Assembly (NCBI RefSeq): GCF_001425305.1
Contig: NZ_LMEE01000001.1
Coordinates: 322,646 to 386,645 of the forward strand
Direction: 5' to 3'
DNA length: 64,000 nt
Source of the DNA: Phenylobacterium sp. Root1290
GTDB lineage: Bacteria > Pseudomonadota > Alphaproteobacteria > Caulobacterales > Caulobacteraceae
Positions 56,279-64,000 of this stretch are shown here, one piece after another. The notes below the pieces were generated by a model. The model was not told the DNA's origin. It ran no database searches and saw only the letters and a program-made list of their open reading frames with translations. The stretch's first letter is position 1. Every line of letters begins with the position of its first letter. The translations under genes and the position numbers were made by a program.

Positions 56279-57669
56279 TGGCGGCTGATGTTCTGGTGGT
56301 CGATGACGAGGCGGACATCCGCGAGCTCGTGGCCGGCATTCTCTCGGACGAAGGCTATGCAGTGCGCACGGCCAACGACTCCGAGAGCGCGCTGGCGGCC
56401 ATCAAGTCGCGCAAGCCGGCCCTGCTGATCCTGGACATCTGGATGCAGGGCGGGGGCATGGACGGGCTGGAGCTGCTGGATCTGGTCAAGACGCTCGACG
56501 CCGACATTCCGGTGATCATGATCTCGGGGCACGGCAACATCGAGACGGCGGTCAGCGCGATCAAGCGCGGCGCATACGAGTTCCTGGAAAAGCCGTTCAA
56601 GTCGGATCGGTTGCTGCTTTGCGTCGAGCGTGCGCTGGAGACCAGCAACCTTAAGCGCGAGAACCGCCGCCTGCGGGCCCAGACGATCCAGCCTGACGGC
56701 CTGATCGGCAAGTCGGTCGTCACCCAGCAACTGCGGGGTCTGATCGCCAAGCTGGCCTCGGCCAACAGCCGGGTGCTGATCGCCGGCCCGCCAGGCTCGG
56801 GCAAGGAGACGGTGGCGCGGCTGATCCACTCGGCCAGCCCTCGCGCACGCAATGAGTTCGTGGTGATCAGCGCGGCGGGCATGACCCCCGAGCGGGTCGA
56901 CACCGAGCTGTTCGGCGAGGAGCACGAGGGCGGACGTCCGGCCAAGATCGGCGTCTTCGAGCGGGCCCATGGCGGAACGCTATACCTCGATGAAGTGGCG
57001 GACATGCCGCGCGAGACCCAGAGCCGTATTCTGCGGGTCCTGGTGGAGCAGCGATTCCGCCGTGTCGGCGGAGAGCAGGACGTGCAGGTGGATGTTCGGG
57101 TGGTCTCCTCGACCTGCCGCGATCTGCGCGAGGAGATCAATGCGGGCCGTTTTCGCGAGGATCTCTTCCATCGGCTCAACGTCGTGCCGGTGAGCGTGCC
57201 CGGTCTGTCGGAGCGTCGCGAGGATATCCCGGAACTGATCGACTACTTCGTCAACCGCATCTGCGAGGCCACGGGCATGCCGCGTCGGCGCCTGGCGGAC
57301 GACGCGCTGGCCGCGCTGCAGGTTCGCGGCTGGCCGGGCAATCTCAGCCAGCTGCGCAACAACGTCGAACGGATGCTGATCCTGGCGTCTGGAGATCCCG
57401 CTGAGCCGATCAGCGCCGAGATGCTGCCGAACGACGCCGTGGTGAACGATCAGCCCTCGAACCTTGGGGCTGAGAAGATCATCGCCCTGCCGCTGCGGGA
57501 GGCGCGCGAGGTGTTCGAGCGGGAATACCTGAACGCCCAGATGCTGCGCTTCTCGGGCAACATCTCGCGGACCGCGGCTTTCATCGGCATGGAGCGCTCG
57601 GCCCTGCACCGCAAGCTGAAGTCCCTGGGCCTGTCGGGCGCCAGGCCTATGGAAGAAGAGGACGCATAG
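56278..57669 (+). CDS. ntrX: Response regulator NtrX
   Basis: 463 residues from ATG at 56278 (AGGAG 7 bases upstream), overlapping the ntrY stop as TGATG; a GTG one codon earlier is an alternative. Receiver domain with phosphoacceptor Asp53 (LILDIWM), AAA+ domain with Walker A GPPGSGKE (170-177) and YLDEVADMPRETQSRILRVL, and a Fis-type helix-turn-helix (GNISRTAAFIGMERSALHRKL). The GAFTGA loop is absent: ELFG is followed by EEHEGGRPAKIGV. This is characteristic of alphaproteobacterial NtrX, which does not need sigma-54. Confidence 0.94.
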   Translation: MAADVLVVDDEADIRELVAGILSDEGYAVRTANDSESALAAIKSRKPALLILDIWMQGGGMDGLELLDLVKTLDADIPVIMISGHGNIETAVSAIKRGAYEFLEKPFKSDRLLLCVERALETSNLKRENRRLRAQTIQPDGLIGKSVVTQQLRGLIAKLASANSRVLIAGPPGSGKETVARLIHSASPRARNEFVVISAAGMTPERVDTELFGEEHEGGRPAKIGVFERAHGGTLYLDEVADMPRETQSRILRVLVEQRFRRVGGEQDVQVDVRVVSSTCRDLREEINAGRFREDLFHRLNVVPVSVPGLSERREDIPELIDYFVNRICEATGMPRRRLADDALAALQVRGWPGNLSQLRNNVERMLILASGDPAEPISAEMLPNDAVVNDQPSNLGAEKIIALPLREAREVFEREYLNAQMLRFSGNISRTAAFIGMERSALHRKLKSLGLSGARPMEEEDA

Positions 57670-57670
57670 G

Positions 57671-58534
57671 GTGGGGCGTATCGCCTATGTGAACGGCCAG
57701 TTCGTGCGGCACGGCGAGGCCGTGGTGCACATCGAGGACCGCGGCTATCAGCTGGCTGACGCCGTCTATGAGGTCTGGGCCCTGTTCGACGGCAAACTCG
57801 CGGACGCGGAAGGCCACTTCGCGCGCCTCGAACGGAGCCTGGGCGAACTGAGCATCCCGATGCCCATGAGCCGGGCGGCGCTCACCATCGTTCTGCGTGA
57901 GGCGGTCCGCCGCAATCGGGTCCGAGAGGGGCTGCTGTATCTTCAGGTCGGCCGTGGCGTCGCGCCGCGTGGGCACGCATTCCCCGACCAGCCGGTCGCG
58001 CCGAGCGTCGTGATCACCGTCTCGCCCGTGGACCGTGCGACTACGGAGGCCAAGGCGGCCAAGGGCGTGAAGGTCGTCACCACCCCGGAGAACCGCTGGG
58101 GACGCTGCGACATCAAGACGGTCGGGCTGCTGCCCAACGCGCTGGCCAAGCAGGCCGCCAAGGAGCGCGGTGCGGCTGAGGCGTGGTTCGTCGACGAGCT
58201 GGGCTTCGTGACTGAGGGGGCTTCCTCCAACGCCTGGATCATCGACGCCGACGGCGTTCTGCGCACCCGCGACACCAATGCGAACATCCTGCGCGGGGTG
58301 ACCCGCAGGACCCTCCTGGACGTGCTCCACGACGAAGGCATGCAGGTGGATGAGCGGCCGTTCACGCCCGAAGAGGCGGCGTCGGCAAAGGAGGCGTTCA
58401 TCACCGGGGCAGGCAGTCTCGTGCTGCCGGTTGTGGCCGTCGATGACAAGCCAATTGGAAATGGTGTGGTCGGACCGGTGGCGATGAAGCTCCGTCGCCT
58501 CTATATCGAGCGCGCGAGGGCGACGGCGGTCTGA
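57671..58534 (+). CDS. dat: D-amino-acid aminotransferase (class IV PLP)
   Basis: 287 residues from a GTG start one base after the ntrX stop. Fold-type IV pyridoxal enzyme: Lys149 in NRWGRCDIKTVGLLPNAL is the cofactor lysine, and DELGFVTEGASSNAWII holds the Glu and phosphate loop. GRIAYVNGQFVRHGEAVVHIEDRGYQLADAVYEV is the opening typical of D-alanine aminotransferases. The product is probably D-glutamate or D-alanine for peptidoglycan; branched-chain or aminodeoxychorismate lyase activity is less likely. The location after ntrX is common in alphaproteobacteria. Confidence 0.9.
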   Translation: MGRIAYVNGQFVRHGEAVVHIEDRGYQLADAVYEVWALFDGKLADAEGHFARLERSLGELSIPMPMSRAALTIVLREAVRRNRVREGLLYLQVGRGVAPRGHAFPDQPVAPSVVITVSPVDRATTEAKAAKGVKVVTTPENRWGRCDIKTVGLLPNALAKQAAKERGAAEAWFVDELGFVTEGASSNAWIIDADGVLRTRDTNANILRGVTRRTLLDVLHDEGMQVDERPFTPEEAASAKEAFITGAGSLVLPVVAVDDKPIGNGVVGPVAMKLRRLYIERARATAV

Positions 58535-58633
58535 AGCGAGCGGCGCGATTGCGCCGGTCACTGTCGCCGGTCTAGCCTCATGCATGTGTGTGGGGGGCGT
58601 GTTGCCTCCCGATCAGAAAAAGGGCGAAAAGCC

Positions 58634-58885
58634 ATGTCCGGCAACGAAAAGAAACAGAATCTCCAGGACACGTTCCTAAACAGCGTCCGTAAATCGAAGA
58701 CCCCGCTGACCATTTTCCTGGTCAACGGCGTGAAGCTTCAGGGTGTCGTGAGCTGGTTCGATAATTTCTGCGTGCTCCTGCGTCGCGACGGTCAGTCGCA
58801 ACTGGTCTACAAGCACGCCATTTCCACCATCATGCCGGCGCAGCCCGTTCAACTGTATGAGCCGGCGGAAGACGAGGCCGATTGA
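58634..58885 (+). CDS. hfq: RNA chaperone Hfq
   Basis: Hexameric Sm-like protein that pairs small RNAs with mRNAs. 83 residues from ATG at 58634. The Sm1 motif [39 protein letters not shown] and the N-terminal [19 protein letters not shown] are textbook; the YKHA signature of the proximal RNA site is present. The C-terminal tail is short and acidic (PAEDEAD), as in alphaproteobacteria. It overlaps hflX by 4 bases (TTGA). The 100-base spacer before it shows no clear promoter to me. Confidence 0.97.
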   Translation: MSGNEKKQNLQDTFLNSVRKSKTPLTIFLVNGVKLQGVVSWFDNFCVLLRRDGQSQLVYKHAISTIMPAQPVQLYEPAEDEAD

Positions 58886-60198
58886 CTTCCAAGTCCATCG
58901 AACGTGAAGCGCCCCCTCAGGGGGCGCTAGTCATTCATCCCCAGCGTGACGGCCGCGACTCCGCGCGCAGCTCTCAGGCGCGCCTGGACGAGGCCGTAGG
59001 CCTCGCTCTGGCGCTCGACCTGGAAATCCGGGACGCGATCATCGCGCCCCTGCGCAAGCGCACGCCTGCGACGCTGTTCGGCAGCGGCAAGGTCGATGAG
59101 ATCGGGGAGCTCTGCTTCCAGCTCAAGGTCGACGTCGCCGTGGTCGATGACGCCCTGACGCCGGTCCAGCAGCGCAATCTCGAAAAGGCCTGGCAGGTGA
59201 AGGTCATGGACCGCACCGGCATGATCCTCGAGATATTCGCGCGGCGCGCCAGGACCCGGGAAGGGATCCTGCAGGTCGAACTGGCCCGGCTCTCGTATGA
59301 GCGCTCGCGCCTGGTCCGCACCTGGACCCACCTGGAACGTCAGCGCGGCGGCTTCGGTGTCATGGGCGGTCCCGGCGAAACCCAGATCGAGACCGACCGC
59401 CGGCTGCTGGCGGAGAAGATCGGCAAGCTGAAGCGCGAACTGGTCGAGGTGCGTCGCACGCGCAACCTTCAGCGCGGCGCGCGCCAGCGCCATCCATTCC
59501 CTGCCGTGGCCTTGGTCGGCTACACCAATGCCGGCAAGTCGACGCTGTTCAACCGCCTTACCAAGGCGGACGTGATGGCGGCGGACATGCTGTTTGCGAC
59601 TCTCGACCCGACCTTGCGGATGCTCGACCTGCCCGATGGTCGGCCCGCGATTCTGTCGGACACGGTGGGCTTCATCTCCGACCTGCCGCACGAACTGGTC
59701 GAGTCGTTCCGCGCCACCCTGGAAGAGGTGAAGGAAGCCGACGTCATCCTGCACGTCCGCGACATCGCCAGCGAAGAAACCGAGGCGGAGGCCGAGGACG
59801 TGCGGACGGTGCTGAACCGTCTCGGCATTGATGTCGCAGAGCGCAACGTCATCGAGGTCTGGAACAAGGCCGACCTTCTAGAGCCGGAGGTCCGTGAGGA
59901 TGTGGCCGGCGACGCCCGTCGTCACCACCCGCCTGCGGTTATGGTCTCGGCGGCGAGCGGTGAGGGATGCGAGGCGCTGTTGGCGGCGATCGCACGGTTG
60001 GTGGACGATGCGCCGCCGGTGTCCGTGCGGCTCACCGCCGCCGACGGCGCGGCGGTGGCCTGGCTCTACCGGCACGGCCGGGTCATGGACCGCTTTGATG
60101 AGGAAGACGGCGGCGTCCGCATCGCCGTGCGGCTCAACGCCCAGGCCCTGGGACAGTTCGAGCAGCAGTTCCCGAAGGCCGATCTGACGGCGCTCTAG
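58882..60198 (+). CDS. hflX: GTPase HflX
   Basis: Ribosome-associated GTPase that splits stalled or heat-damaged ribosomes. 438 residues from TTG at 58882; the HflX N-terminal domain is already recognisable from ALVIHPQRD, so the start cannot be further downstream. G1 is [16 protein letters not shown]3 [18 protein letters not shown]4 NKAD. The middle part includes the Gly-rich [22 protein letters not shown] linker. hfq-hflX is a conserved pair. A 9-bp perfect hairpin lies in codons 9-16. The stop shares CTAG with convergent mazG. Confidence 0.95.
   Translation: MTSKSIEREAPPQGALVIHPQRDGRDSARSSQARLDEAVGLALALDLEIRDAIIAPLRKRTPATLFGSGKVDEIGELCFQLKVDVAVVDDALTPVQQRNLEKAWQVKVMDRTGMILEIFARRARTREGILQVELARLSYERSRLVRTWTHLERQRGGFGVMGGPGETQIETDRRLLAEKIGKLKRELVEVRRTRNLQRGARQRHPFPAVALVGYTNAGKSTLFNRLTKADVMAADMLFATLDPTLRMLDLPDGRPAILSDTVGFISDLPHELVESFRATLEEVKEADVILHVRDIASEETEAEAEDVRTVLNRLGIDVAERNVIEVWNKADLLEPEVREDVAGDARRHHPPAVMVSAASGEGCEALLAAIARLVDDAPPVSVRLTAADGAAVAWLYRHGRVMDRFDEEDGGVRIAVRLNAQALGQFEQQFPKADLTAL
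58908..58928 (+). other. Strong hairpin at the start of hflX
   Basis: AGCGCCCCC-TCA-GGGGGCGCT, a perfect 9-bp stem with a 3-base loop, 23 bases after the hfq stop codon and inside the hflX reading frame (residues APPQGA). No T tract follows. It may reduce hflX expression relative to hfq. Confidence 0.6.
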
Positions 60199-61010
60199 GC
60201 CTTCTCGGCCGCCTTCGCCGCGTCCCAGAGCGCGTCCATTTCTTCGAGGTCCGACTGGTCGGCGGTCTTTCCGCGCTTGGCGAGCTCAGCCTCGATGAAC
60301 TGGAAGCGCCGGGCGAACTTGGCGTTGGTGGACCGCAGGGCGTCCTCCGGCTCAAGCTCGAGCTTGCGGGCGAGATTGGCGCAGACGAACAGGATGTCGC
60401 CGAGCTCGTCTCGCATCCGGCCGATGTCGCGGCCGTTGGCGATCTCGACCTCGAGTTCGGCCGTTTCCTCGCGCAGCTTGTCGAGGACGAACGAGACGTC
60501 GGGCCAGTCAAAGCCGACACGCGCGGCGCGGGCGGTCAGCTTCACAGCGCGGGTGAGGGCGGGCAGGCCGGTTGGGACGTCGTCCAACAGGCTCTGGTTC
60601 TTGCCCTTGGTGGCGCGCTCCTGGGCCTTGATGACTTCCCAGGCGCGGGTCTGCTCGGCGCTGGTCCGCTGTTCGTCTTCACCGAAGACGTGCGGATGGC
60701 GGCGGATCATCTTCTCGGAGATGGCGTTGGCCACATCGTCGAAGGCGAAGGCACCTTGCTCCTGCGCCATGCGGCTGTGGAAGACGACCTGCAGCAGCAG
60801 GTCGCCGAGTTCTTCGCGCAGATCGCTGAGGTCGCCGCGCTCGATGGCGTCGGCGACTTCGTAGGCTTCTTCGACCGTGTAGGGCGCGATGGTCGCGAAG
60901 GTCTGTTCGAGGTCCCAGGCGCACCCCCCATCGGGATCGCGCAGCCTCGCCATGATGGAGAGGAGGCGATCGATGGGACGCTCGTTACTCGGCTGGTCGG
61001 GTCGCGACAT
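60195..61010 (-). CDS. mazG: Nucleoside triphosphate pyrophosphohydrolase MazG
   Basis: Hydrolyses (d)NTPs and can lower ppGpp in E. coli. 271 residues with two MazG domains: LLSIMARLRDPDGGCAWDLEQTFATIAPYTVEEAYEVADAIERGD with the EExxE-type metal site ELGDLLLQVVFHSRM, and a C-terminal copy with LREETAELEVEIANGRD and DELGDILFVCANLAR. The length equals that of the E. coli enzyme. It converges on hflX by CTAG and overlaps the end of the MFS gene upstream by 26 bases, so the two are co-transcribed. Confidence 0.95.
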   Translation of the reverse strand: MSRPDQPSNERPIDRLLSIMARLRDPDGGCAWDLEQTFATIAPYTVEEAYEVADAIERGDLSDLREELGDLLLQVVFHSRMAQEQGAFAFDDVANAISEKMIRRHPHVFGEDEQRTSAEQTRAWEVIKAQERATKGKNQSLLDDVPTGLPALTRAVKLTARAARVGFDWPDVSFVLDKLREETAELEVEIANGRDIGRMRDELGDILFVCANLARKLELEPEDALRSTNAKFARRFQFIEAELAKRGKTADQSDLEEMDALWDAAKAAEKA

Positions 61011-62421
61011 GGATCTCTTCGGTGATCTTCGGCTCGGAGCCCATTTCCGGGGCGGCCTCGGCGAGGCCGGGTTCCTTCATATCCCGAGCCGCCAGGGCGG
61101 CACGAATCTCCGCGTGGCGTTCGGAGGTGAGCGGAAAGCGCCAGATGATCACGCTGGCGGCGATCGACATGGCCGCAGGTACCGCCGCGAACAGGATCGC
61201 CAGGCCCTGCAGGCCAGTGTCAACGCCCTGGCCCTTCGGATCGAAGCCCATGAACTGCAGCAGCGGGAAGCTGATCCCCACCGCGGCGGCCGAGCCGACC
61301 TTCACGGTGCCCGAGAGGATGGCGTAGAGCAGGCCCGTACGGTCCACGCCGCTGGCCAGCCGCTCCTCGTCGCCGATGTCGGCCATCATGGCGCGCAGCA
61401 GGAAGGCGCCGGCTGCATAGGGGACGCCGATCATGAACATCAGCGTCGCCGCCGGCAGCATCGCGCCTTGCGGAATGGCCAGCGAGCAGAGGGTGAGGCC
61501 CGCATAAACGATCCCGGACACGGCGAGCGCCTTGTGCTTGGAGATCTTGTAGGAGAGCCAGGTCCAGAGCGGGGCGCCGACCAGGCCGCCGATGAAGTAG
61601 ATCAGCAGCAGCAGGCTGGCCTCGGTGTGGGTGAAACCCTTCACGCGGCCGAAGAAGAAGAAGAACAGCGCGCCGGTGATGGCGGGCCCGGTGCCGATCA
61701 GCAGGTCCGCGACCAGGATGCGGACCACGGTCGGGCGCTTGAAGAGCGCCAGGTACTCGCGGAAGCCCGACTTTCGGACCTCGGAGGTGACCTTCGGCTC
61801 AGGCACCCGCCATAGCGCAAGCGCCACGGTGATCGGCATGAGAATGACGATGAACCAGCCCATCGCCTGGACGCCGGCGCCGTGGCCGGTCACGCCGAGC
61901 AGCGGCAGCAGGGCGGGCAGGGTGAGGACGAAGATCATCCCGACCACGTTGCCGGCCTGCCACCAGGCATAGATGCGCGATCGCTGGTCATATTGCGGGG
62001 ATAGGACGGCGGCCCAGGCCAGTTGCGAGAGGCCGGCGATCGAGACGCCGGCATAGACCACCAGCAGCCAGATCCAGAGGTAGAGCGATGAGACCCCTGG
62101 CTTGGCCATGAACAGCATGTAGGAGGCCAGCATCAGGATCGGCGCGCTGATGGCGAACCACAGCTTGAAGCGTCCGAACCGCGAACGGGTCCGGTCCATG
62201 ACCCCGCCGATATAGGGGTCGAAGGCCATGTCCAGCAGCCGCACGAGCATGAAGGCGGTGCCGACCGCGGTGAGGCTGAGGCCGAGCTCGTTGGCGTAGT
62301 ATTCGGGCAGATAGACAACGAGCGGCAGGCCAAGGCCAGCCAGAGGGAGACACGGAGCAGCGAGCGCAGCCAGTGTCCAATTGGAACGCCGTTCCGCCTT
62401 CTGAGCGGTCATTTCACTCAT
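60985..62421 (-). CDS. MFS transporter, glycoside-pentoside-hexuronide (GPH) type
   Basis: 478 residues (an internal ATG at 62412 with better-spaced AAGGG is an alternative start). Twelve membrane helices; the loop between helices 2 and 3 reads DMAFDPYIGGVMDRTRSRFGRFKLWF, the diagnostic GPH signature (D-x-x-x-DP-x-x-G-x-x-x-D). Such proteins symport sugars or sugar glycosides with Na+ or H+. Substrate unknown. The C-terminal 40 residues are a hydrophilic tail. It precedes and overlaps mazG. Confidence 0.88.
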   Translation of the reverse strand: MSEMTAQKAERRSNWTLAALAAPCLPLAGLGLPLVVYLPEYYANELGLSLTAVGTAFMLVRLLDMAFDPYIGGVMDRTRSRFGRFKLWFAISAPILMLASYMLFMAKPGVSSLYLWIWLLVVYAGVSIAGLSQLAWAAVLSPQYDQRSRIYAWWQAGNVVGMIFVLTLPALLPLLGVTGHGAGVQAMGWFIVILMPITVALALWRVPEPKVTSEVRKSGFREYLALFKRPTVVRILVADLLIGTGPAITGALFFFFFGRVKGFTHTEASLLLLIYFIGGLVGAPLWTWLSYKISKHKALAVSGIVYAGLTLCSLAIPQGAMLPAATLMFMIGVPYAAGAFLLRAMMADIGDEERLASGVDRTGLLYAILSGTVKVGSAAAVGISFPLLQFMGFDPKGQGVDTGLQGLAILFAAVPAAMSIAASVIIWRFPLTSERHAEIRAALAARDMKEPGLAEAAPEMGSEPKITEEIHVATRPAE

Positions 62422-62505
62422 CCCTTAGCGCTTTCGGATCTACTGGCGTCCGACGAGCGGCGCGATGTGAACCCTCAGCCCCAGGGGTGGCAAGGCCTAT
62501 CGGCG

Positions 62506-63006
62506 TTATCGGCGGGCGTACACATTGCCGCGGCCCAATTGGTAGGCGAAGCGGCCAATGGCGTACTCGGCGTCCGACCAGGTCGTGGTCAGGCGCGACT
62601 GTCGGATGTCGGTTTCGTACCAGTCGTAACGTACGGGGGTGACCTCGCCGTCGACCGAAATGGCGCGGCCCTCGATCTTGGCGCCGCCGGTGCCGAAGCT
62701 CTCCATCGAGAGGCCGGGCTTGTCGCCGAGTTGCTTGAAGGTCGGGCGGTTCGGGCGCGCGTCCACGAGGGTCAGCTCCAGGCGGCCGCCGGCCAGGACG
62801 CCGGTGCGGTGCATTTCGCGTTCAACGTCCTTGCGCAGCTCGGTCGCCAGGCGCTCCACGTCGCGGACGCCGTATTCCTCGGCGGCCTTCTTCTGCAGCT
62901 CGGGGCTGAGCTTGACCTCGACGCTGGCGACGGTGGGCATGGGCTCGGCGAGAGCCGAACCGACGAGCGCGAAGGTGGCGAAGGCGGTGAAAAGCAGGGC
63001 GCGCAT
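62506..63006 (-). CDS. Exported protein of unknown function
   Basis: 166 residues from ATG at 63006 (TTGGAG 9 bases upstream). A signal peptide MRALLFTAFATFALVGSALA ends near residue 20. The mature part is hydrophilic, with VEVKLSPELQKKAAEEYGVRDVERLATELRKDVERE (helical) followed by beta-rich sequence (LELTLVDARPNRPTF, ISVDGEVTPVRYDWYETDIRQS). No Cys, no lipobox, no catalytic motif I recognise. Likely periplasmic. It is followed on the same strand by the MFS gene after 84 bases. Confidence 0.8.
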   Translation of the reverse strand: MRALLFTAFATFALVGSALAEPMPTVASVEVKLSPELQKKAAEEYGVRDVERLATELRKDVEREMHRTGVLAGGRLELTLVDARPNRPTFKQLGDKPGLSMESFGTGGAKIEGRAISVDGEVTPVRYDWYETDIRQSRLTTTWSDAEYAIGRFAYQLGRGNVYARR

Positions 63007-63191
63007 AACTGGCTCCAAGGGAAGGGGCGATACAGTCTTAGATGGGGCGCACGACCGCCTGTCGCAAAGCCATCATTCAAGCGTGGCCTTAGTGTGGCGC
63101 GCGGCCCGGGATCAGGCTTGACCTCAAGGGGCCGGCGCCCAAGTCTCCTTGCTGGGGCTGGGCATGTTCAATCGTCAAATGGAGACGACCT

Positions 63192-63368
63192 GTGGCGCAT
63201 AAGTTCGAAATCTACAAAGACAAGGCCGGCGAGTTCCGGGTCCGCTTCAAGTACAACAGCGAAACGATGTTCTCGACCGAAGGCTACTCTTCGAAGGCCA
63301 GCGCCCAGAACGCCATCGACTCCATGAAGAAGAACGGTCCGGACGCTCCGGTCGAAGACAACAGCTAA
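63192..63368 (+). CDS. DUF1508 (YegP-like) protein, single repeat
   Basis: 58 residues from GTG at 63192 to TAA at 63366-63368. AHKFEIYKDKAGEFRVRFKYNSETMFSTEGYSSKASAQNAIDSMKKN is a complete DUF1508 unit. E. coli YegP has two tandem units; here only one is present, a form frequent in alphaproteobacteria. Function is unknown. No Shine-Dalgarno beyond GGAGA 8 bases upstream. Its stop overlaps that of the convergent luciferase-like gene (CTAA). Confidence 0.85.
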   Translation: MAHKFEIYKDKAGEFRVRFKYNSETMFSTEGYSSKASAQNAIDSMKKNGPDAPVEDNS

Positions 63369-64000
63369 GCAGACGCGTCGGCCAGGCGGGCGAGTTCATC
63401 GCGCGCCTGGGCGGCGATCTCGAACGACCGCACGCGCGCGGAATGGTCATAGACCTGCGCCGTGACCATCAACTCGTCGGCCCCGGTGCGGCGGACGAAG
63501 TCGGCAAGACCCTGACGCACACGCTCGGGCGAGCCAACGATCGAACAGCTCAAGCTCTGGCGCAGCATGGCGCCGCCCATCTCGTCCAGCCGACCGTCTG
63601 GATCGTCGACCGGGGCCGGCAGCGGGCCTGGGCGGCCCTGGCCCAGGTTGATGAACGCCTGCTTCAGGGAGGTGAAGAGCCGTTGCGCCTCGGCGTCGGT
63701 GTCCGCGGCGGTGATGTTCACGCCCAGCATCACGCGGGGCTTGTCCAGGTGCTCCGACGGCCGGAACTGGCTGCGATAGACATTCAGCGCCAGTTCGAGC
63801 TGAGCAGGAGCGAAGTGGGAGGCGAAGGCGTACGGAAGCCCCAGGGCCGCAGCGAGTTGCGCGCCGTAGGTGCTGGAACCCAGCATCCAGAATTCCACAT
63901 CCAGGCCCGCGCCGGGGACCGCCCGGATGAGCTGTCCGGGCTTCACCGGCTCGAAGTAGTTCATCAGTTCGATCACATCGCGCGGGAAGTCGTCGATGTC
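63365..64000 (-). CDS. Luciferase-like (LLM class) flavin-dependent oxidoreductase, 5' end missing
   Basis: C-terminal 211 residues of a bacterial luciferase-like monooxygenase; the frame is open to the window edge, so the N-terminus lies outside. The sequence WMLGSSTYGAQLAAALGLPYAFASHFAPAQLELALNVYRSQF is diagnostic of the YhbW/MsnO8-type group in which the motif follows a central strand. FVRRTGADELMVTAQVYDHSARVRSFEIAA is the usual C-terminus. Substrate unknown. It converges on the DUF1508 gene. Confidence 0.9.
   Translation of the reverse strand, partial: DIDDFPRDVIELMNYFEPVKPGQLIRAVPGAGLDVEFWMLGSSTYGAQLAAALGLPYAFASHFAPAQLELALNVYRSQFRPSEHLDKPRVMLGVNITAADTDAEAQRLFTSLKQAFINLGQGRPGPLPAPVDDPDGRLDEMGGAMLRQSLSCSIVGSPERVRQGLADFVRRTGADELMVTAQVYDHSARVRSFEIAAQARDELARLADASA

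Overview
The window is high-GC DNA with the gene content and order of an alphaproteobacterium of the Caulobacter type. The signs are an rpsB-tsf-pyrH-frr-uppS-cdsA-dxr-rseP-bamA-skp-lpxD-fabZ-lpxA-lpxI-lpxB run, LpxI instead of LpxH, a LexA box of the form GTTC-N7-GTTC, a dusB-ntrB-ntrC cluster with ntrY-ntrX nearby, and an E1-beta pyruvate dehydrogenase subunit that carries its own lipoyl domain. Species assignment is inference. Nearly all of the window is core metabolism and envelope biogenesis. I see no prophage, insertion sequence, CRISPR array, rRNA or convincing tRNA.

Layout. 1-14629 (+): translation (rpsB, truncated by the window start, tsf, frr), UMP kinase, then a dense envelope run making undecaprenyl diphosphate, CDP-diacylglycerol, the isoprenoid precursor MEP, a site-2 protease, the outer-membrane assembly factors BamA and Skp, and lipid A precursors. 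14579-17828 (-): a small unknown protein, citrate synthase and glutamyl-tRNA synthetase. 17842-19992 (+): a ComEC-like channel protein. 19998-27061 (-): lexA with its SOS operator, trpC-trpD-trpG, then trpE coupled to a PpiD-type chaperone; a small (+) membrane ORF and two perfect palindromes lie between trpG and trpE. 27197-33768: tpiA, a VOC protein and a GNAT protein on (-), then secG, pyrG, a YjbR protein, rpmF, eno and ftsB on (+). 33845-39030 (+): the complete pyruvate dehydrogenase operon pdhA-pdhB-pdhC-lpdA. 39067-42204 (-): DoxX, an acyl-activating enzyme and a lipoprotein hydrolase. 42282-46516: lipoyl synthase (the cofactor for the dehydrogenase just upstream), a Coq10/RatA protein, a PncC-type amidohydrolase on (-) and a membrane-fused spermidine synthase-like protein. 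46513-57669: ispDF on (-), dusB-ntrB-ntrC on (+), a serine hydrolase and a DAHP synthase on (-), then ntrY-ntrX on (+). 57671-64000: an aminotransferase, hfq-hflX, mazG, an MFS transporter, an exported protein, a 58-residue DUF1508 protein, and the C-terminal part of a luciferase-like oxidoreductase cut by the window end.

The most striking observation is upstream of the DAHP synthase gene (minus strand, 53788-53945). A 31-codon leader ORF contains the run YSFWYFGY (six aromatic codons out of eight, written with the AT-rich codons TAT and TTT). It is followed by a 9-bp terminator hairpin with a T tract, and an alternative 8-bp antiterminator pairing is available. This is the architecture of a ribosome-mediated transcription attenuator that senses all three aromatic amino acids at the first step of the shikimate pathway. 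A weaker, related signal, a short ORF with three Trp codons overlapping a hairpin, precedes trpG.

Other points are NtrC and NtrX proteins that both lack the GAFTGA loop used to contact sigma-54, an ntr cluster split by two opposite-strand genes, three convergent gene pairs whose stop codons share one CTAG, and a strong hairpin in the first codons of hflX.
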